From Cordylochernes scorpioides (lineage: Eukaryota > Arthropoda > Arachnida > Pseudoscorpiones > Chernetidae): a stretch of 64,000 nt of DNA. The notes beneath the pieces are model-generated. The model was not told the DNA's origin. It saw only the letters and a program-made list of their open reading frames with translations, and did not search any database. Below are positions 43,646 to 54,335 of this stretch, in pieces (position 1 is the first letter of the stretch; the number at the start of each line of letters is the position of its first letter). Both the position numbers and the translations under genes were made by a program. Location: NCBI GenBank assembly GCA_030710605.1, contig CP092875.1, positions 62,834,394 to 62,898,393 on the forward strand. The letters are read 5' to 3'.

Positions 43646-43935
43646 GTCTAGAGTGGTCGCTATAGTCAGGGTGGTCTGTATAGACAGGTGTATGTATCTC
43701 ACTGCTGTTAACAGGGTTGCCTAGAGTGACCGCTATAGACAGGGTGGTCTGTATAGACAGGTGAATGTAACACACTGGTGATAACAGGGTTGTCTAGAGT
43801 GGCCGCTATAGACAGAGTGGTCTGTTTAGACAGGTGGATGTAGCACACTGCTGATAACAGGGTTGTCTAGAGTGGCCGCTATAGACAGGTGTATGTATCG
43901 CACAGCTGATAACAGGGTTGTCTAGAGGGGGGGCA
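43646..43935 (+). repeat. 73-bp minisatellite abutting the gap
   Basis: Units (GTCTAGAGTGGCCGCTATAG and onward) start at 43646, 43719, 43792 and 43865, a constant 73-bp period; the last unit is shortened. The core CGCTATAGACAG matches the end of the MITEs at 45236 and 57677. The array probably extends into the gap. Confidence 0.85.
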
Positions 43936-44036
43936 GGGAGGCCACGTGTTCGCTGGCAGCCAATGGGCGTGCATTCTATCCGTGAGCTTCAGACATACAG
44001 ACAAACAGACAGAATAAGGCAAATATATAAGTAGAT

Positions 44037-44575
44037 ACTAGCCGAATGACCCGGGCAACGCCCGGGTTTTACCCGATTAAATGTTTTTTATTCAAATAAT
44101 ATTCGTTACAATTATAAATTGGCACCGTGGATGTCACTTTTGTGCAACGTCCCGCTCCAAACTTTGTGTCTGAGAAGCGATATTTTTATAGAAAGATGAT
44201 CTGGCTTTTGTTTTCTGCTCGAATGAATGTTTTTCTGTTATAATTTTGTTCCTGCGTACAAAATAATGAACTGGTTTCACCCGTGGTCTCTGCCTTTTGG
44301 AATTTTTCCCGATATAATTATGTATCTAATAATCAAACATGATACAGCAATATCGTCATCATCATTTTCTGACTGAAAATATATAGTTTAAATAATTGAT
44401 TTATATATTTTTTAAAATAGCCTATCATCTTCCCCGTATTTTTTACCTATGTATGGAAATTTTGGTTTGAATTAGTGAACTACTGCGAATTTGTATACTG
44501 GACATTCAAACCAACAAACAAACAGACAGACAAACATACAAACATTCATTTTTTATATATATAGATATATGATAC
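44037..44575 (+). mobile_element. CCCGGGC-hairpin retroelement-like repeat, about 530 bp
   Basis: Begins CTAGCCGAATGACCCGGGCA and GCCCGGGTTTTACCCGAT. It passes through GGTTTCACCCGTGGTCTCTG and ends AACATACAAACATTCATTTT and TTATATATATAGAT. Defined 5' hairpin, fixed 3' end and many 5' or 3' partial copies (31676, 48240, 61747, 62340, 63340) suggest a retroposed non-coding element. The class is uncertain. Confidence 0.55.
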
Positions 44576-44599
44576 ACAGAAGGGTTGAATCTCAGAAAA

Positions 44600-45230
44600 G
44601 TTTTAAACAAACTATAGACAAAAGATTTACGACAGCAGAATTACATTTAAATATTTGCATCCAGCAATGCTCTTCGCAAACAATAAGGACAAGGCCAGTT
44701 AGGCATAGATTAACATAAAGCAATAACGCGCCATCTAAATATAACAAATGAAAATATTTAGACGCGAATGTTTCTTTTATACATATATAAAATATTTTCA
44801 ATTGCCAAATATTCTATATATTAAAATACGCTATAAGCTCAATGAGTAAACACTCAGCTATCGGATACCTCTAAACAAAGGGCTATTTTCCTAATTAACA
44901 TTATCATTTTTACCAATCAATTGCTCTTCATGATGAAGAAACCTCTGTCTAAAGAACACTTTGGCTCAGCAAATAGGTGTATTAATTTAGAAAGAGATTA
45001 CACTGTACAATATTGCATCGAAATTTGTTAGAGTAGACACCCAAAATTCAAATTCGTCTTCCTATTATTTAATTTTGAAAGAAAAATCCCTTTTTTCTAT
45101 AAAAACTTCATTAAAACGCACTTAGATAAACCCAGGCCATTCGTCTAGTAGTTTAATGAATTTAAAAAAGCAGCTAAATAAAAATATATAGAAGGATTAA
45201 AGAAACAATGATGCCTCATTAAAATAATAT
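44600..45230. other. Stretch without a recognised gene
   Basis: GACGCGAATGTTTCTTTTAT at 44762 is a fragment of the 7385 family. Nothing else is recognised. Confidence 0.3.
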
Positions 45231-45235
45231 GTATA

Positions 45236-45413
45236 TACAGTTAAACTGTCTATAGCGCCCCCTCTAAATAGCGCCTTCCTCTCTATAACGCACGATTTTA
45301 AATCGAAGTACGTCGATTTACATTAAAAGTGACTTGTCTATAGCACCCTCTCTCTATAGCACCCTATTTTGGTGAGTCCCAAGAGAGGGCGCTATAGACA
45401 GGTTTAACTGTAT
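45236..45413. mobile_element. MITE with ACAGTTAAACTGTCTATAGC ends
   Basis: Left CAGTTAAACTGTCTATAGCG is mirrored by CGCTATAGACAGGTTTAACT at the right, TA-flanked, 178 bp. A close relative is at 57677-57834. CAG(T) ends and TA target suggest Tc1/mariner/pogo mobilisation. Confidence 0.75.
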
Positions 45414-45585
45414 ATAAAACTCTACAAGATGTATTCCAAATAACTGCACACTCTCATTACATATTTACCCATAGAAAATATGACATCTCTCTGTCTCAAC
45501 ACTATGATAACAATGAAAGAGATAAAGATTTGTCCTTGCGCGGCGCGTTGGAACATCTGATTTATATTTGGAATAGAAATAAATG

Positions 45586-46240
45586 GGGGTCGGTGGAAGG
45601 GTGGTCTGAACCGTTGGTTTTCGACCGCTACTATCCGGGTTCGATTCCCGCATTGGGCACTTTTTTCTGTTTAAATAAAAATGCTCAATGGCCCCCGATT
45701 CTTGCATAAGTCCAACCCCACCAGCGAGTGCAAGTATACAAACGGGGCACTGGCACATTTTTAAGTGCAAAGTCGAACTGCTTTTCACATGTGTAGACAT
45801 GTGGTACACTTTGGGTAAAAGCAGTCGTCAACCTCTATCCACCATGAATACAATGGCATTTACCACGTGTACTAGGGATAAGCAAAAATTAAAAATAAAT
45901 AAATCAAAACGGGGCACTGGCACATTTTTAAGTGCAAAGTCGAACTGCTTTTCACATGTGTAGACATGTGGTGCACTTTGGGTAAAAGCAGCCGTCAACC
46001 TCTATCCACCATGAATACAATGGCATTTACCACGTGTACTAGGGATAAGCAAAAATTAAAATTAAAAATAAATAAATTAAAACGGGGCACTGGCACATTT
46101 TTAAGTGCAAAGTCGAACTGCTTTTCACATGTGTAGACATGTGGTGCAATTACAGTAAAAGCAGTCGTCAACCTCTATCCACCATGAATATAATGGCCTT
46201 TACCACGTGTACTAGGGATAAGCAAAAAATAAAAGTAAAA
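45586..46240 (+). mobile_element. tRNA-derived SINE with its 3' half triplicated
   Basis: Head GGGGGTCGGTGGAAGGGTGG and box B GGTTCGATTCCCGCATTGGG, then the body. The 3' half (ACGGGGCACTGGCACATTTT to CGTGTACTAGGGATAAGC plus an A-rich spacer) appears three times, starting near 45739, 45910 and 46081, a period of about 171 bp. Confidence 0.8.
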
Positions 46241-46540
46241 ATAAATAAATCAAAAACACTAACAAAAACATAGTGTCATATCTATTTATTTACATATACA
46301 ATCTCTGTCCTTTTGTCATGATACACGATGTCAACTCGAAAGCCGTTGGGACTTGAAATCTGAATTTTAAAACGATTGTTATTGACCTCAAAAATTGAAT
46401 AAATCCACAAAACCTCGGGTCTATATCTTAAACCATCAAATAAGTATAAGACCTGTCTTTATTTAATATAAGAATTAAAAAATCAATGTTATTATTCACA
46501 TATTATCTTGTTATATATATACAAATTTCTTCAAACATAT

Positions 46541-46749
46541 TACTCGTGGACCAAACTTAAGAATGTGAAAGTTTGATGTCGCCAACGTCTTTTTTTTTTA
46601 AGAAGATAAAAGCAATTTTGTACATACTTGGTTATCTCGTTTGTCTTCAATAAAGATCACTGTGTATCAAATATCTTTCAGAGGTTTTGTCTTAATCCGA
46701 TATGCATGCTTTTAAGGTACAACTTCCTTAAGTTTTGTTCTTGAGTGTA
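46541..46749 (-). mobile_element. MITE of the GGACAAAACTTAAGG family
   Basis: ACTCGTGGACCAAACTTAAG to CCTTAAGTTTTGTTCTTGAG inverted ends; the interior TCTTCAATAAAGATCACTGT matches the other copies. Confidence 0.7.
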
Positions 46750-46920
46750 CTTTTGTTTTTTATAATAAAACTATATGAAATGTTTTTATTTCTATATTTT
46801 TATTGTTTTCAAATCATACATATTTTTTATACAGCAAATTATAAATTTGCATATGATATCTGTTGTATCTTAAATGACCCAATAATACTTTTATACATCA
46901 AAAAATTGTAAAAGTCAAAA

Positions 46921-46998
46921 AGTTGTTGTTGTTGTTGTGTCCAATGAATAGTTTCAGATATCTCCATGCATCTCTATCACAGCATAGCAATGCCCACT
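46921..46998 (-). pseudogene. LINE 3'-end fragment
   Basis: GTTGTTGTTGTTGTGTCCAA and ATATCTCCATGCATCTCTAT are the reverse complement of the LINE end seen at 49600-49706. The following GC-richer segment (47000-47125: TGGGTGCCGTTGCCACGTTA, GTCCAGGGGGACCGCAGGGA) is unidentified. Confidence 0.55.
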
Positions 46999-47313
46999 AT
47001 CTTTGCTCTTCCTTGGAAAATGGGTGCCGTTGCCACGTTAGTCACCTTGGACCAGAATTTGGTCGAATATTCCAAGGGTCCAGGGGGACCGCAGGGAGGT
47101 GTGGTCGGACTTCTTTCCCCCAAATTACATTATAATCATAAATATAAAAAAAGTAAAAATGAGAAAAATAAACATTGAAACATTTTAAGAGGAATGTATC
47201 TTATAGCTGAAAAAAAGATGGAAAATGAAGAAACGTTATTATACATTGAGTAATAGGTAAAATATTGTATGTGTAAAAAATACTCACTTGATATACAGTT
47301 TCCGCCTTTTATT

Positions 47314-48009
47314 CAGTAGAACCTCCAAGAGAGGACACCCGTTCTAGAAGATACCTCTCTACAAAGGAAAGTTTTCGTTTGCAAAATTAGCATTTTTACT
47401 ATTTAGCAACTCTCCAGTAAGAGGACACCTCTCCATAGACGATACTTCGACTCTACAATTAGGTGTCCTTTACAGGGAGGTTCTACTGTACAATTAGAAT
47501 TAACCAACACACAGCATGAGAGGACCCCTCACTATAAAGGAAAGTTTACATTTGCAAAATTATCATTTTTACTATTTAGCAACTCTCCAGTAAGAGGATA
47601 CCTCTCCCTAAAGGACACTTTGGCTCTACAATTGGGTGTCCTTTACAGGGAAGTTCTACTGTACATTTTAATTAACCAACGCACATCATGAGAGGAACCT
47701 CTCTATAAAGGAAAGTTTACATTTGAAAAATTAGCATTTTTACTATTTAGCAACTCTCAGGTAAGAGGTAGCAACTCTCCCTAAAGGACACAGTGACTCT
47801 AAAATTATGTGTCCTTTACAGGGAGGTTCTACTGTACATTTTAATTAACCAACGCACATCATGAGAGGAACCTCTCTATAAAGGAAAGTTTACATTTGAA
47901 AAATTAGCATTTTTACTATTTAGCAACTCTCAGGTAAGAGGTAGCAACTCTCCCTAAAGGACACTTTGACTCTAAAATTAGGTGTCCTTTACAGGGAGGT
48001 TCTACTGTA
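47314..48009. mobile_element. Tigger-like MITE in a four-unit tandem array
   Basis: Four units each end in GGTTCTACTGTA or a close variant, at 47490, 47663, 47836 and 48009, an exact 173-bp period. The first unit starts CAGTAGAACCTCC, the inverted match of its end. Internal GTGTCCTTTACAGGGAGG and AGAGGACACC blocks are inverted too. A single copy is at 60641-60813 and a decayed one at 50199-50323. Confidence 0.8.
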
Positions 48010-48162
48010 TTAAGAAAATTCAAAATATGAGAGAGACATTGTTCCCATCCTTACTTTTCACTCAGATTATTAATTCAAATCTTCAATACGGTTTAGAGGA
48101 CAGACTAGGTTTAGATCCGCTTTCGTTAAAAGGCTCATCTTTCTGAATAATGATCTAATCCT

Positions 48163-48564
48163 TTATGTGGAAAGCATTTTGCTGGAAATATATTCTTTTT
48201 TTTTTTTTTGTAAACACCAATCGGTAAATTTTGGTCGATCGGTATTGGATGCAGGCGGGTCATAATTCATAATTATAACGCGAATAGTATTTGAATAAAA
48301 AGAACATATTTCTAAAATACATACGCACTCGGGGGAAAATGCTCTCGGGTAAAATCCGGGCGTTACCCGGGTCATTCTGCTAGTATAAAATTCATAAAGA
48401 GTCTTCAGCGTTTCAATCTGAATATCCACCCCTACTCTATTCAACAAAGATATTGTTTTAGCACCATATCCTTCCAATCGGTTCTCTTTGCCATATGTAA
48501 ACCTTGGCCTCCAAGAACTCACGATATCACTGAAATTATCTCTGACATACACATAGTAAATCAA
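48163..48564 (-). pseudogene. Unrecognised frame joined to a retroelement fragment
   Basis: The 133-codon minus frame joins two things. Codons 1-60 (48386-48564) read TYGKENRLEGYGAKTISLLN and VGVDIQIETLKTLYEFY, which is not low complexity and could be a decayed coding exon. The rest runs into the CCCGGGTAACGCCCGG repeat family (48240-48385, minus) and is not coding. No family recognised. Confidence 0.2.
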
Positions 48565-48699
48565 ATGTGCAATTCTGATGGGTCAAAAGTCACAAAGGAA
48601 TTGTAGAAAATGAGCTAGAAAACCAAAAATATAAGACTGTCCACATTATAACTTGCTATTTGCTATCGCTACCCTTTCAAAAAGTCTTGAAGTTAGAGG

Positions 48700-48870
48700 C
48701 TGGCTGGCCTCTGTTCTCTAGATACTCTTCGGTCAGTATAAATCTTTTTATTATTAATAATTTTTAACCCTTTGCCAAATGCTTTAATTTTTATTTGCTC
48801 CTGACGAGGACAAAATTATTTTTGTCGAAACGTCGAGATACTAAAAATATTCATACTGGCCGATGTATCT
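48700..48870 (+). repeat. Penelope-like terminus with CTGACGAG hairpin
   Basis: TTTGCTCCTGACGAGGACAA is followed by a 7-bp stem (GACAAAA/TTTTGTC), then GAAACGTCGAGATA and ATACTGGCCGATGTATC. Reverse copies at 50345-50500 and 31430-31600 keep the hairpin with changed stems. The upstream CTTCGGTCAGTATAAATC is a partial mirror of the downstream end. Confidence 0.5.
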
Positions 48871-48939
48871 TTAATTTTAAGAACTTTCAAAAAGTGTAAC
48901 TCGCAGTAAAATTAGACAACTCGTATTGAAAATGGATAT

Positions 48940-49235
48940 TTAAATTGAAGATCACTTCGTCACATTTTTCAGGAGATCTGAAGCCACTCAGAGATTGTCT
49001 ATCTCCAAGTTGCTCAACATCAAGCAAGGATCGATCTAATCAACAATTTTTGACATGTCATTAGTACGTTAAGGTAGATTCCCCAAGGTGTTGAAAGAGA
49101 ACCCGATTTTCCTATTTGCCAAAGCGAAGACCAAACCCTTTGTTCATCACCTCTTCACCTGCTCAGCCTTCCAAAACACCATATTCCGGAAGGCCACTCT
49201 TCTAGAAATACCAATCTTAGATCAACATCCTTAGA
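48940..49235 (+). pseudogene. Possible second LINE C-terminal fragment
   Basis: Frames with one shift read ENPIFLFAKAKTK (alternative frame ICQSEDQT) and HHLFTCSAFQN, a Cys/His spacing like LINE ORF2 tails. Other frames are broken. Tentative. Confidence 0.25.
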
Positions 49236-49320
49236 ATATCTTCCAAGATATAAACTCGATTCACGCCACCATTAATACGTGGGTGAAAAGAAGCCATAAC
49301 TATTCCATAGGAAAGAACAA

Positions 49321-49706
49321 ATGTCAGTATTTGACGCTGAAGCTTTGGCAAAATACAAGATAATTCAACAAAAGATAAGGAAATATCAAATATTCGAAAT
49401 AAACTATGAGAGAAGAATTACAAAGAAAATAATAATAACAATACTAAGAACGAAACACTGCAAAAGAATAACAATACATACAAATGGCACAAGAACCTAT
49501 AGGACATGCAACAACTGTGCTGGTGTGTAACTAACACCTACCCACATATTCTCATGCCCAGCATTGGCCGCAGCCTTGCAGAAATTTGACATAGACCCAG
49601 AGCAGCAGCTTTTTACACCCAAAATAGGGAACATTGCAAATGCTATGATAGAGATGCATGGGGACATCTGAGGCTCTTCATTGGACACGACAACAACAAC
49701 ACTCTA
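49321..49706 (+). pseudogene. LINE ORF2 C-terminus with one nonsense codon
   Basis: The frame reads ILRTKHCKRITIHTNGTRTY and RTCNNCAGV, a TAA at about 49528, then LTPTHIFSCPALAAALQKF, DIDPEQQLFTPKIGN and EMHGDI with the true stop at about 49670. The copy at 55251-55499 has PGVELTPTHIFSCPA without the stop, so here Glu became a stop. Cys-X2-Cys, His-X4-Cys is the C-terminal knuckle of R1/I-like LINEs. GGACACGACAACAACAACAC is the 3' tail. Confidence 0.65.
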
Positions 49707-50198
49707 CTATTCACTGCAAAAATATTATATTTGAACAACACTTTGCATGTGTTTGTCTACCTCAATAACTTGTAAATGAAACAGCGAATAGTGTGAGTGT
49801 GATGATCTACCCAGACCATTGTGGGTGTAATTTGTAGATCACCTGTCGTATTAGCTACAACATCAATTTTGAAGAGTGATACTATATTTCCTTATCGATA
49901 ATTACAATGAATACAATAGGGTCTATAATGATTTGTATAATGGTATTATTAATAATTAAAATAATTATGTATAAAATAAAGGTTAGTTAAGTATTCCCTA
50001 GGGAAAATCTCAGGCGAAACTGGTTAATTCGTCGAGCAATGTTTCAATCATAATAAATAACATTTGTTAAAATGAATTTCTACAGGTAAATTTTCACTCG
50101 GGCAGAACCTGAGGGCATCATTAGGTTAGTTAGATTTCATAATTTACAGTATCAGCTTCATTTATAATTTTACGACGTTTAGATCACATTTTAATATG

Positions 50199-50323
50199 CC
50201 GTAGAAACTCTTTATAAAGGACAGTGAGAGTTTCTAAATAGTAAAAATGGCAATTTTTATAATGAAAACTGTCCTCTGTAGAGATGTGTCCTCTAGCCTT
50301 AGTGTCGTAGAGGTATTACTGTA
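50199..50323. mobile_element. Decayed Tigger-like MITE
   Basis: CCGTAGAAACTCTTTATAAA and TAGAGGTATTACTGTAA with internal AACTGTCCTCTGTAGAG resemble 60641-60813 at low identity. Confidence 0.45.
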
Positions 50324-50344
50324 ATAGTACTAAAAGTTAAAGAT

Positions 50345-50500
50345 ACTTAGGCCAGTAAATCTTTTTATTATCTCGACGTTTCGACAAATATCTTGTGTCT
50401 TCGTCAAGAGCGAACAAAAATTAAAACAATTGGTAAGACGTTAAAAAGTATTCTCTTTATTTTTAAGAACTATGAATGCCGGCCAGACAGCCTGAATCTT
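50345..50500 (-). repeat. Penelope-like terminus, reverse copy
   Basis: Minus strand: GCTCTTGACGAAGACACAAG, then TTTGTCGAAACGTCGAGATA and AAAAAGATTTACTGGCC. The plus-strand ATGCCGGCCAGACAGCCTGA at 50486 faces it as a partial mirror. Confidence 0.5.
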
Positions 50501-51221
50501 TATTGTAATAGTAATTATACTTAAATAATTAAATAATATATGGAAGTTTAATATCATATCATATAAGGACATTGTAGAGTCTTAGATAATGCTTAGTTAA
50601 AATTGGGTTTTGTTACAAAAATTTTCATTCTATACAATGTTGGCATATATTTTCCTTAAATATAGACATATAGGTTCTATTTAATTCATTGGCATATTGT
50701 CTAAGCAATATATAATGTTTATTTTCACTAATTACAACTAAATATTTATGTATTTGTGAGGCTATATACGAGGCTTGATAATAGATTTCGAACTATATAG
50801 CTAATGTAATTAAATGTTTAAAATAAATAGCAAGATATAATGAGTCACACTAAATTATTTATCTGTTCTCTCACTATATATGATAAGCTTCTCTACTCTA
50901 AACCCTCAATTTTTCATTTGAGTTATATGAAAGAATTCAAATATAAATTTTTGGTCATATTTTATCTTCATTTCCATTTGCTCACACGCGATGAGAATGC
51001 AATTATTTGGAAATCTCATACATAAACTAGAAATTATAATTTCTGATGATTTCCATAATTTCTTAATGATAATTATCATTAATACTTTCTTTGAATTAAT
51101 AAATTACTAATTTTTTCCACAAATGCAATTCTTGACTCCCAATTGAGTTCGAGGAAAAATTGTGAATGACAGACAAACAAGCATACTTTGTTTACCTGCT
51201 CCTATTTGAACTTTTACTGAA

Positions 51222-51372
51222 GATGCATGCCCGGCAATGGCCGCAGCCTTGCAGAAATTTGAAATGGACTCGGAACAGGAGCTTAAACCACCCAAGATAG
51301 AGGACATTACGACTGCTGTGAGAGAGATGCCGGAGACATTTAAGGCTCTTCATTGGATTCAACAACTACAAC
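51222..51372 (+). pseudogene. LINE 3'-end fragment
   Basis: GCATGCCCGGCAATGGCCGC, GCAGAAATTTGAAATGGACT and ACGACTGCTGTGAGAGAGAT encode the AMAAALQKFEMDSEQ and IVRE-like end, then CTTCATTGGATTCAACAACT. A one-base change of frame precedes the stop. Confidence 0.55.
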
Positions 51373-51487
51373 AACTGAAGATACATATTTCTGTTTCAAG
51401 TTGATAATTTATTTTCTATAAATTATTTTTTAAACATATTATCTATTTTTAAAATAAATTTATTAACGTGATATTCCTGTTGAAGGA

Positions 51488-51530
51488 CTGACAAGTCCGT
51501 AACCTTGAAAATAAAAAGTTGAATAAGAAA
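51488..51530 (+). repeat. Diverged Penelope-like hairpin
   Basis: CCTGTTGAAGGACTGACAAG with a GGAC/GTCC stem is followed by CGTAACCTTGAAAATAAAAA. GAAA right after the stem is lost. Confidence 0.3.
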
Positions 51531-51967
51531 CTTAGCCCTGGAAGCTTTATTTATTTTATAATATTATCTATGTGTATATGTTGTTTTGTTGTTGTGTTTT
51601 TTATACCTGTTGTTTGTTATTGTGTTTTTGTTATGTATTGTTTTGTGTTGTGTTGTTTGTTGTGTTTGTGTTGTGGGTGTTCGTGTATAAATAAACAATA
51701 GTATATTTTTATAACAAATATATGATCGCCTTTCATATGTTTTATAATAAAAACGTTTTTTTTTTCCTTTTTCAGAGATAAAATTATATTTTTGCAATTT
51801 CTTCTTCATTTGATAAGGTAACTTCAAATAATCCAAGATGTGTTGACCCAAATTTATAGAATTTAAATAACACAGTGATTGAATGACGAATATTTAGGCG
51901 GATAATGATAGGGCATTCAAAGAACGAATCTAGAAATGCAACCAGTCCTAAAGGGAAATGATAAAGT

Positions 51968-52173
51968 ACACTTATGAACAAAACTTAAGGAAGTTGTACC
52001 TTTTAGCATGTATATCGGGATTCAGACAATAACTCTGAAATATATTTGATTAACAGTGACCTTTATTGAAGACACACGAGATAACCAAGTGTGAATAAAA
52101 TTGCCTCTGTCTCCAAAAAAAAAAAAAAATAGACCACCAGTGACTTCCACTTCCTTAAATTTGTCCATTAGTA
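51968..52173 (+). mobile_element. MITE of the GGACAAAACTTAAGG family, most complete
   Basis: CACTTATGAACAAAACTTAA and CCTTAAATTTGTCCATTAGT inverted ends; the interior includes AGACAATAACTCTGAAATAT and TTTATTGAAGACACACGAGA. It is followed directly by a SINE fragment. Confidence 0.75.
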
Positions 52174-52310
52174 TGGCACCTTTGTAAATGCAAAGTCGAA
52201 CTGCTTTTCACATATGTAGACATGTGGTGTACTTACAGTAAAAGCAGTCGCCTACTTTTACCCACCATGATTATAATGGACTGTACCACGTGTACTAAGG
52301 ATAAGCAAAA
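52174..52310 (+). mobile_element. SINE 3' half
   Basis: GGCACCTTTGTAAATGCAAA, GTCGAACTGCTTTTCACATA and GGACTGTACCACGTGTACTA match the SINE tail of 10534. Confidence 0.65.
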
Positions 52311-52319
52311 AATGACTTC

Positions 52320-53020
52320 TTGACCTAAAGGCGTAGAAACTGCTTATCAAGTTATTTAAAACAAATTTTGTGAAACTATTAATATTACTTAATATATTGA
52401 TATATTGTGCATTATACACCCCTTCCCTTTTCTTTTTATATTTTAAGTAATAAAATAAATTTCCATTAAAATAATTTAATATATAATTTTTATCATTCGG
52501 CTCTTATTTCCACTCACGGTCACAATGTAATTATGTTGAATACTTTTTAATTGAGTAATTTGAGATAATGCCTCAATTAAAAAGGAACATAATTGCTAGA
52601 TAGGATCAAAGTTCATTTTAAAACTAAAAATGTTAATTTCTAATCAATATATCATAGTAAGCATACATATATATGTTATATTAAATTTTCTGCAGATTTC
52701 GAATTCGTGTGAGCATTTTGACAATTGGTAATGTAGTCGTAGAAAATATAATAAAAACACTTTAGAATACAATTTGTTTTAATTGAGCTTATGAAATTTA
52801 TATAAGAAATAATTAAGAAGGAAAACACCTGACTTAAGGTTAGTAGAATAAAGATAATTGTAAGAATTTTTGTAAAATAATGAATTGAACAGGATTGTAT
52901 ATAGCCGAATTGCTGTAATGCGGTGAAAGGTATTGACGCAAATATCCCTGAGTTTGGGATATCGCGTTTCATGATGTTAATGAGGTTCAATAAAGATAAT
53001 TGTAAATATTTGATATAGTT
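52320..53020. other. Gene-poor AT-rich stretch
   Basis: The 127-codon minus frame (52676-53059) is low-complexity hydrophobic AT-driven sequence; I do not call it a gene. Confidence 0.3.
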
Positions 53021-53021
53021 A

Positions 53022-53205
53022 TAAAATAGAAACCTGTAAATATAGTTAAGGATTTGCATTGCAATTAAGAAAAAGCTTCTCTCGCTGGCGGGCGGCCTTT
53101 TGAACTGCCGCGGCTCGACAGACTAATCGGTTGAGAGAAGCTTTTTCTTAATTGCAATGCAATTCCTTAACTATATTTACAGGTTTCTATTTTATAACTA
53201 TTTCA
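53022..53205. repeat. Foldback, about 65-bp arms with GC-rich loop
   Basis: AAATAGAAACCTGTAAATAT and TAAGAAAAAGCTTCTCTC are mirrored by GAGAGAAGCTTTTTCTTAAT and AACTATATTTACAGGTTTCT. The loop (GCTGGCGGGCGGCC, AACTGCCGCGGCTCG) is strikingly GC-rich. Confidence 0.75.
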
Positions 53206-53239
53206 CATATTTACAAAAATAAAATATTACGTATTTACA

Positions 53240-53910
53240 TATCTATAAAAAGATTCGAGCTAATCTAAAATAGAGAGAATATGGTTTTACAAGCTAAAAA
53301 CCAAAGTGTATGATTAAAAGCCAACTTAAAATAACAACAAGAGAGCCGCGACATCTGGCGGTCGCCTTTATAGAGTAGTTTGTTCTAACAAAAGTGTATG
53401 ATTTTCGAGCCCAGATTCGAGCTAACCTAAATGAAAGAGAATATGGTTTTACAGGCTAAAACCAAAGTGTATGGTTAAAAGCCAACCTAAAACAACAACA
53501 ATGGGTTTATAAAGAGAAAGCCGCGACATCTGGCGTTCGACTTTAAAGAGTAATTTGTTATAGAAAAAAAATTCGAGCCAACCTAAAAGAGAGAGAGAGA
53601 GGGAATATAGTTTTACAGGCTAATACCCAAAGTGTATGATTAAAAGCCAACCTTAAATACGGAAAAATATCTTTATTTTCCATATTAACCAAAATAAAAT
53701 TATTTTTGAGCCCCAATGGCCTCGTAAAGCGGAATATATAAAACCACTAAGACCAGGCTGGAGAGGCTAGGGATAGGATCTCCTTAGGGAAGAAGCAGGT
53801 TAGGCCGGATTGGGTCCGCGGAGAAGCCGCCAACCTAAAACAACAACAATGAGTTTATAAAGAGAAAGCCGCGACATCTGGCGGTCGATTTTAAAGAGTA
53901 GTTTGTACTA
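53240..53910 (+). repeat. Tandem-like block of the GAGCC-CAACAACAACAAT repeat
   Basis: Three to four units share ATTCGAGCTAACCTAAA, GAATATGGTTTTACAGGCTA, AAGTGTATGATTAAAAGCCA, and GCCGCGACATCTGGCGGTCG. A GC-richer insert (53750-53825: AGGCTAGGGATAGGATC, GGGTCCGCGGAGAAGCC) sits before the last unit. Confidence 0.6.
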
Positions 53911-54154
53911 GAAAAAAAACATAATTATAAAATCAAATCATTTTAAAGTAACATTATATGCATATGAAGCTTTTTTTCCAATATATATCAAGGCTCCTGG
54001 AGATAACCCATATATCGCCTGCTACATTGATACCCATATAATAATTATAGAACACTTTATAATGGCCCAATCAGAGAAAAATACTAGATTGACAGCCAGT
54101 CATTAGCCTTTTGAAGTTTTTTAATTAAGCTAAATAATTATTTTATTTAAAAGG

Positions 54155-54280
54155 GCGTATCTTGATCTGTAAAGAAAAAAAAATCTCAAAATATTTCGAG
54201 ATTGCTCCCTCTTTATCAATTTATCGAATAGTCGGTTTTGTTGCACAGATTTTTCTTTACAGATCCAGGTACGCTTTTTT
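54155..54280 (-). repeat. Foldback-like terminus with hairpin-GAAATATTTT
   Basis: GCGTATCTTGATCTGTAAAG is mirrored by CTTTACAGATCCAGGTACGC. On the minus strand TTGATAAAGAGGGAGCAATC is followed by TCGAAATATTTTGAG (54194-54220). Confidence 0.5.
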
Positions 54281-54335
54281 ATATAAACTTAATTGATGGA
54301 TCGCCTTTTGACTTAAACTAAATAATTAGGTTTGT

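Noticed and set aside
43374-43775. 133-codon frame running through the N block
   Set aside because: The central third is undetermined sequence and the flanks are repeats.
44928-44955. CATGATGAAGAAACC as a hammerhead core
   Set aside because: There is no stem II between the two core strings.
48163-48385. C-terminal half of the 133-codon minus frame as protein
   Set aside because: It lies in the dispersed CCCGGGTAACGCCCGG repeat and reads through a lysine run encoded by poly-T.
52676-53059. 127-codon minus-strand frame as a membrane protein
   Set aside because: The Ile/Leu/Phe/Tyr richness is explained by AT-rich composition and it overlaps a foldback arm.
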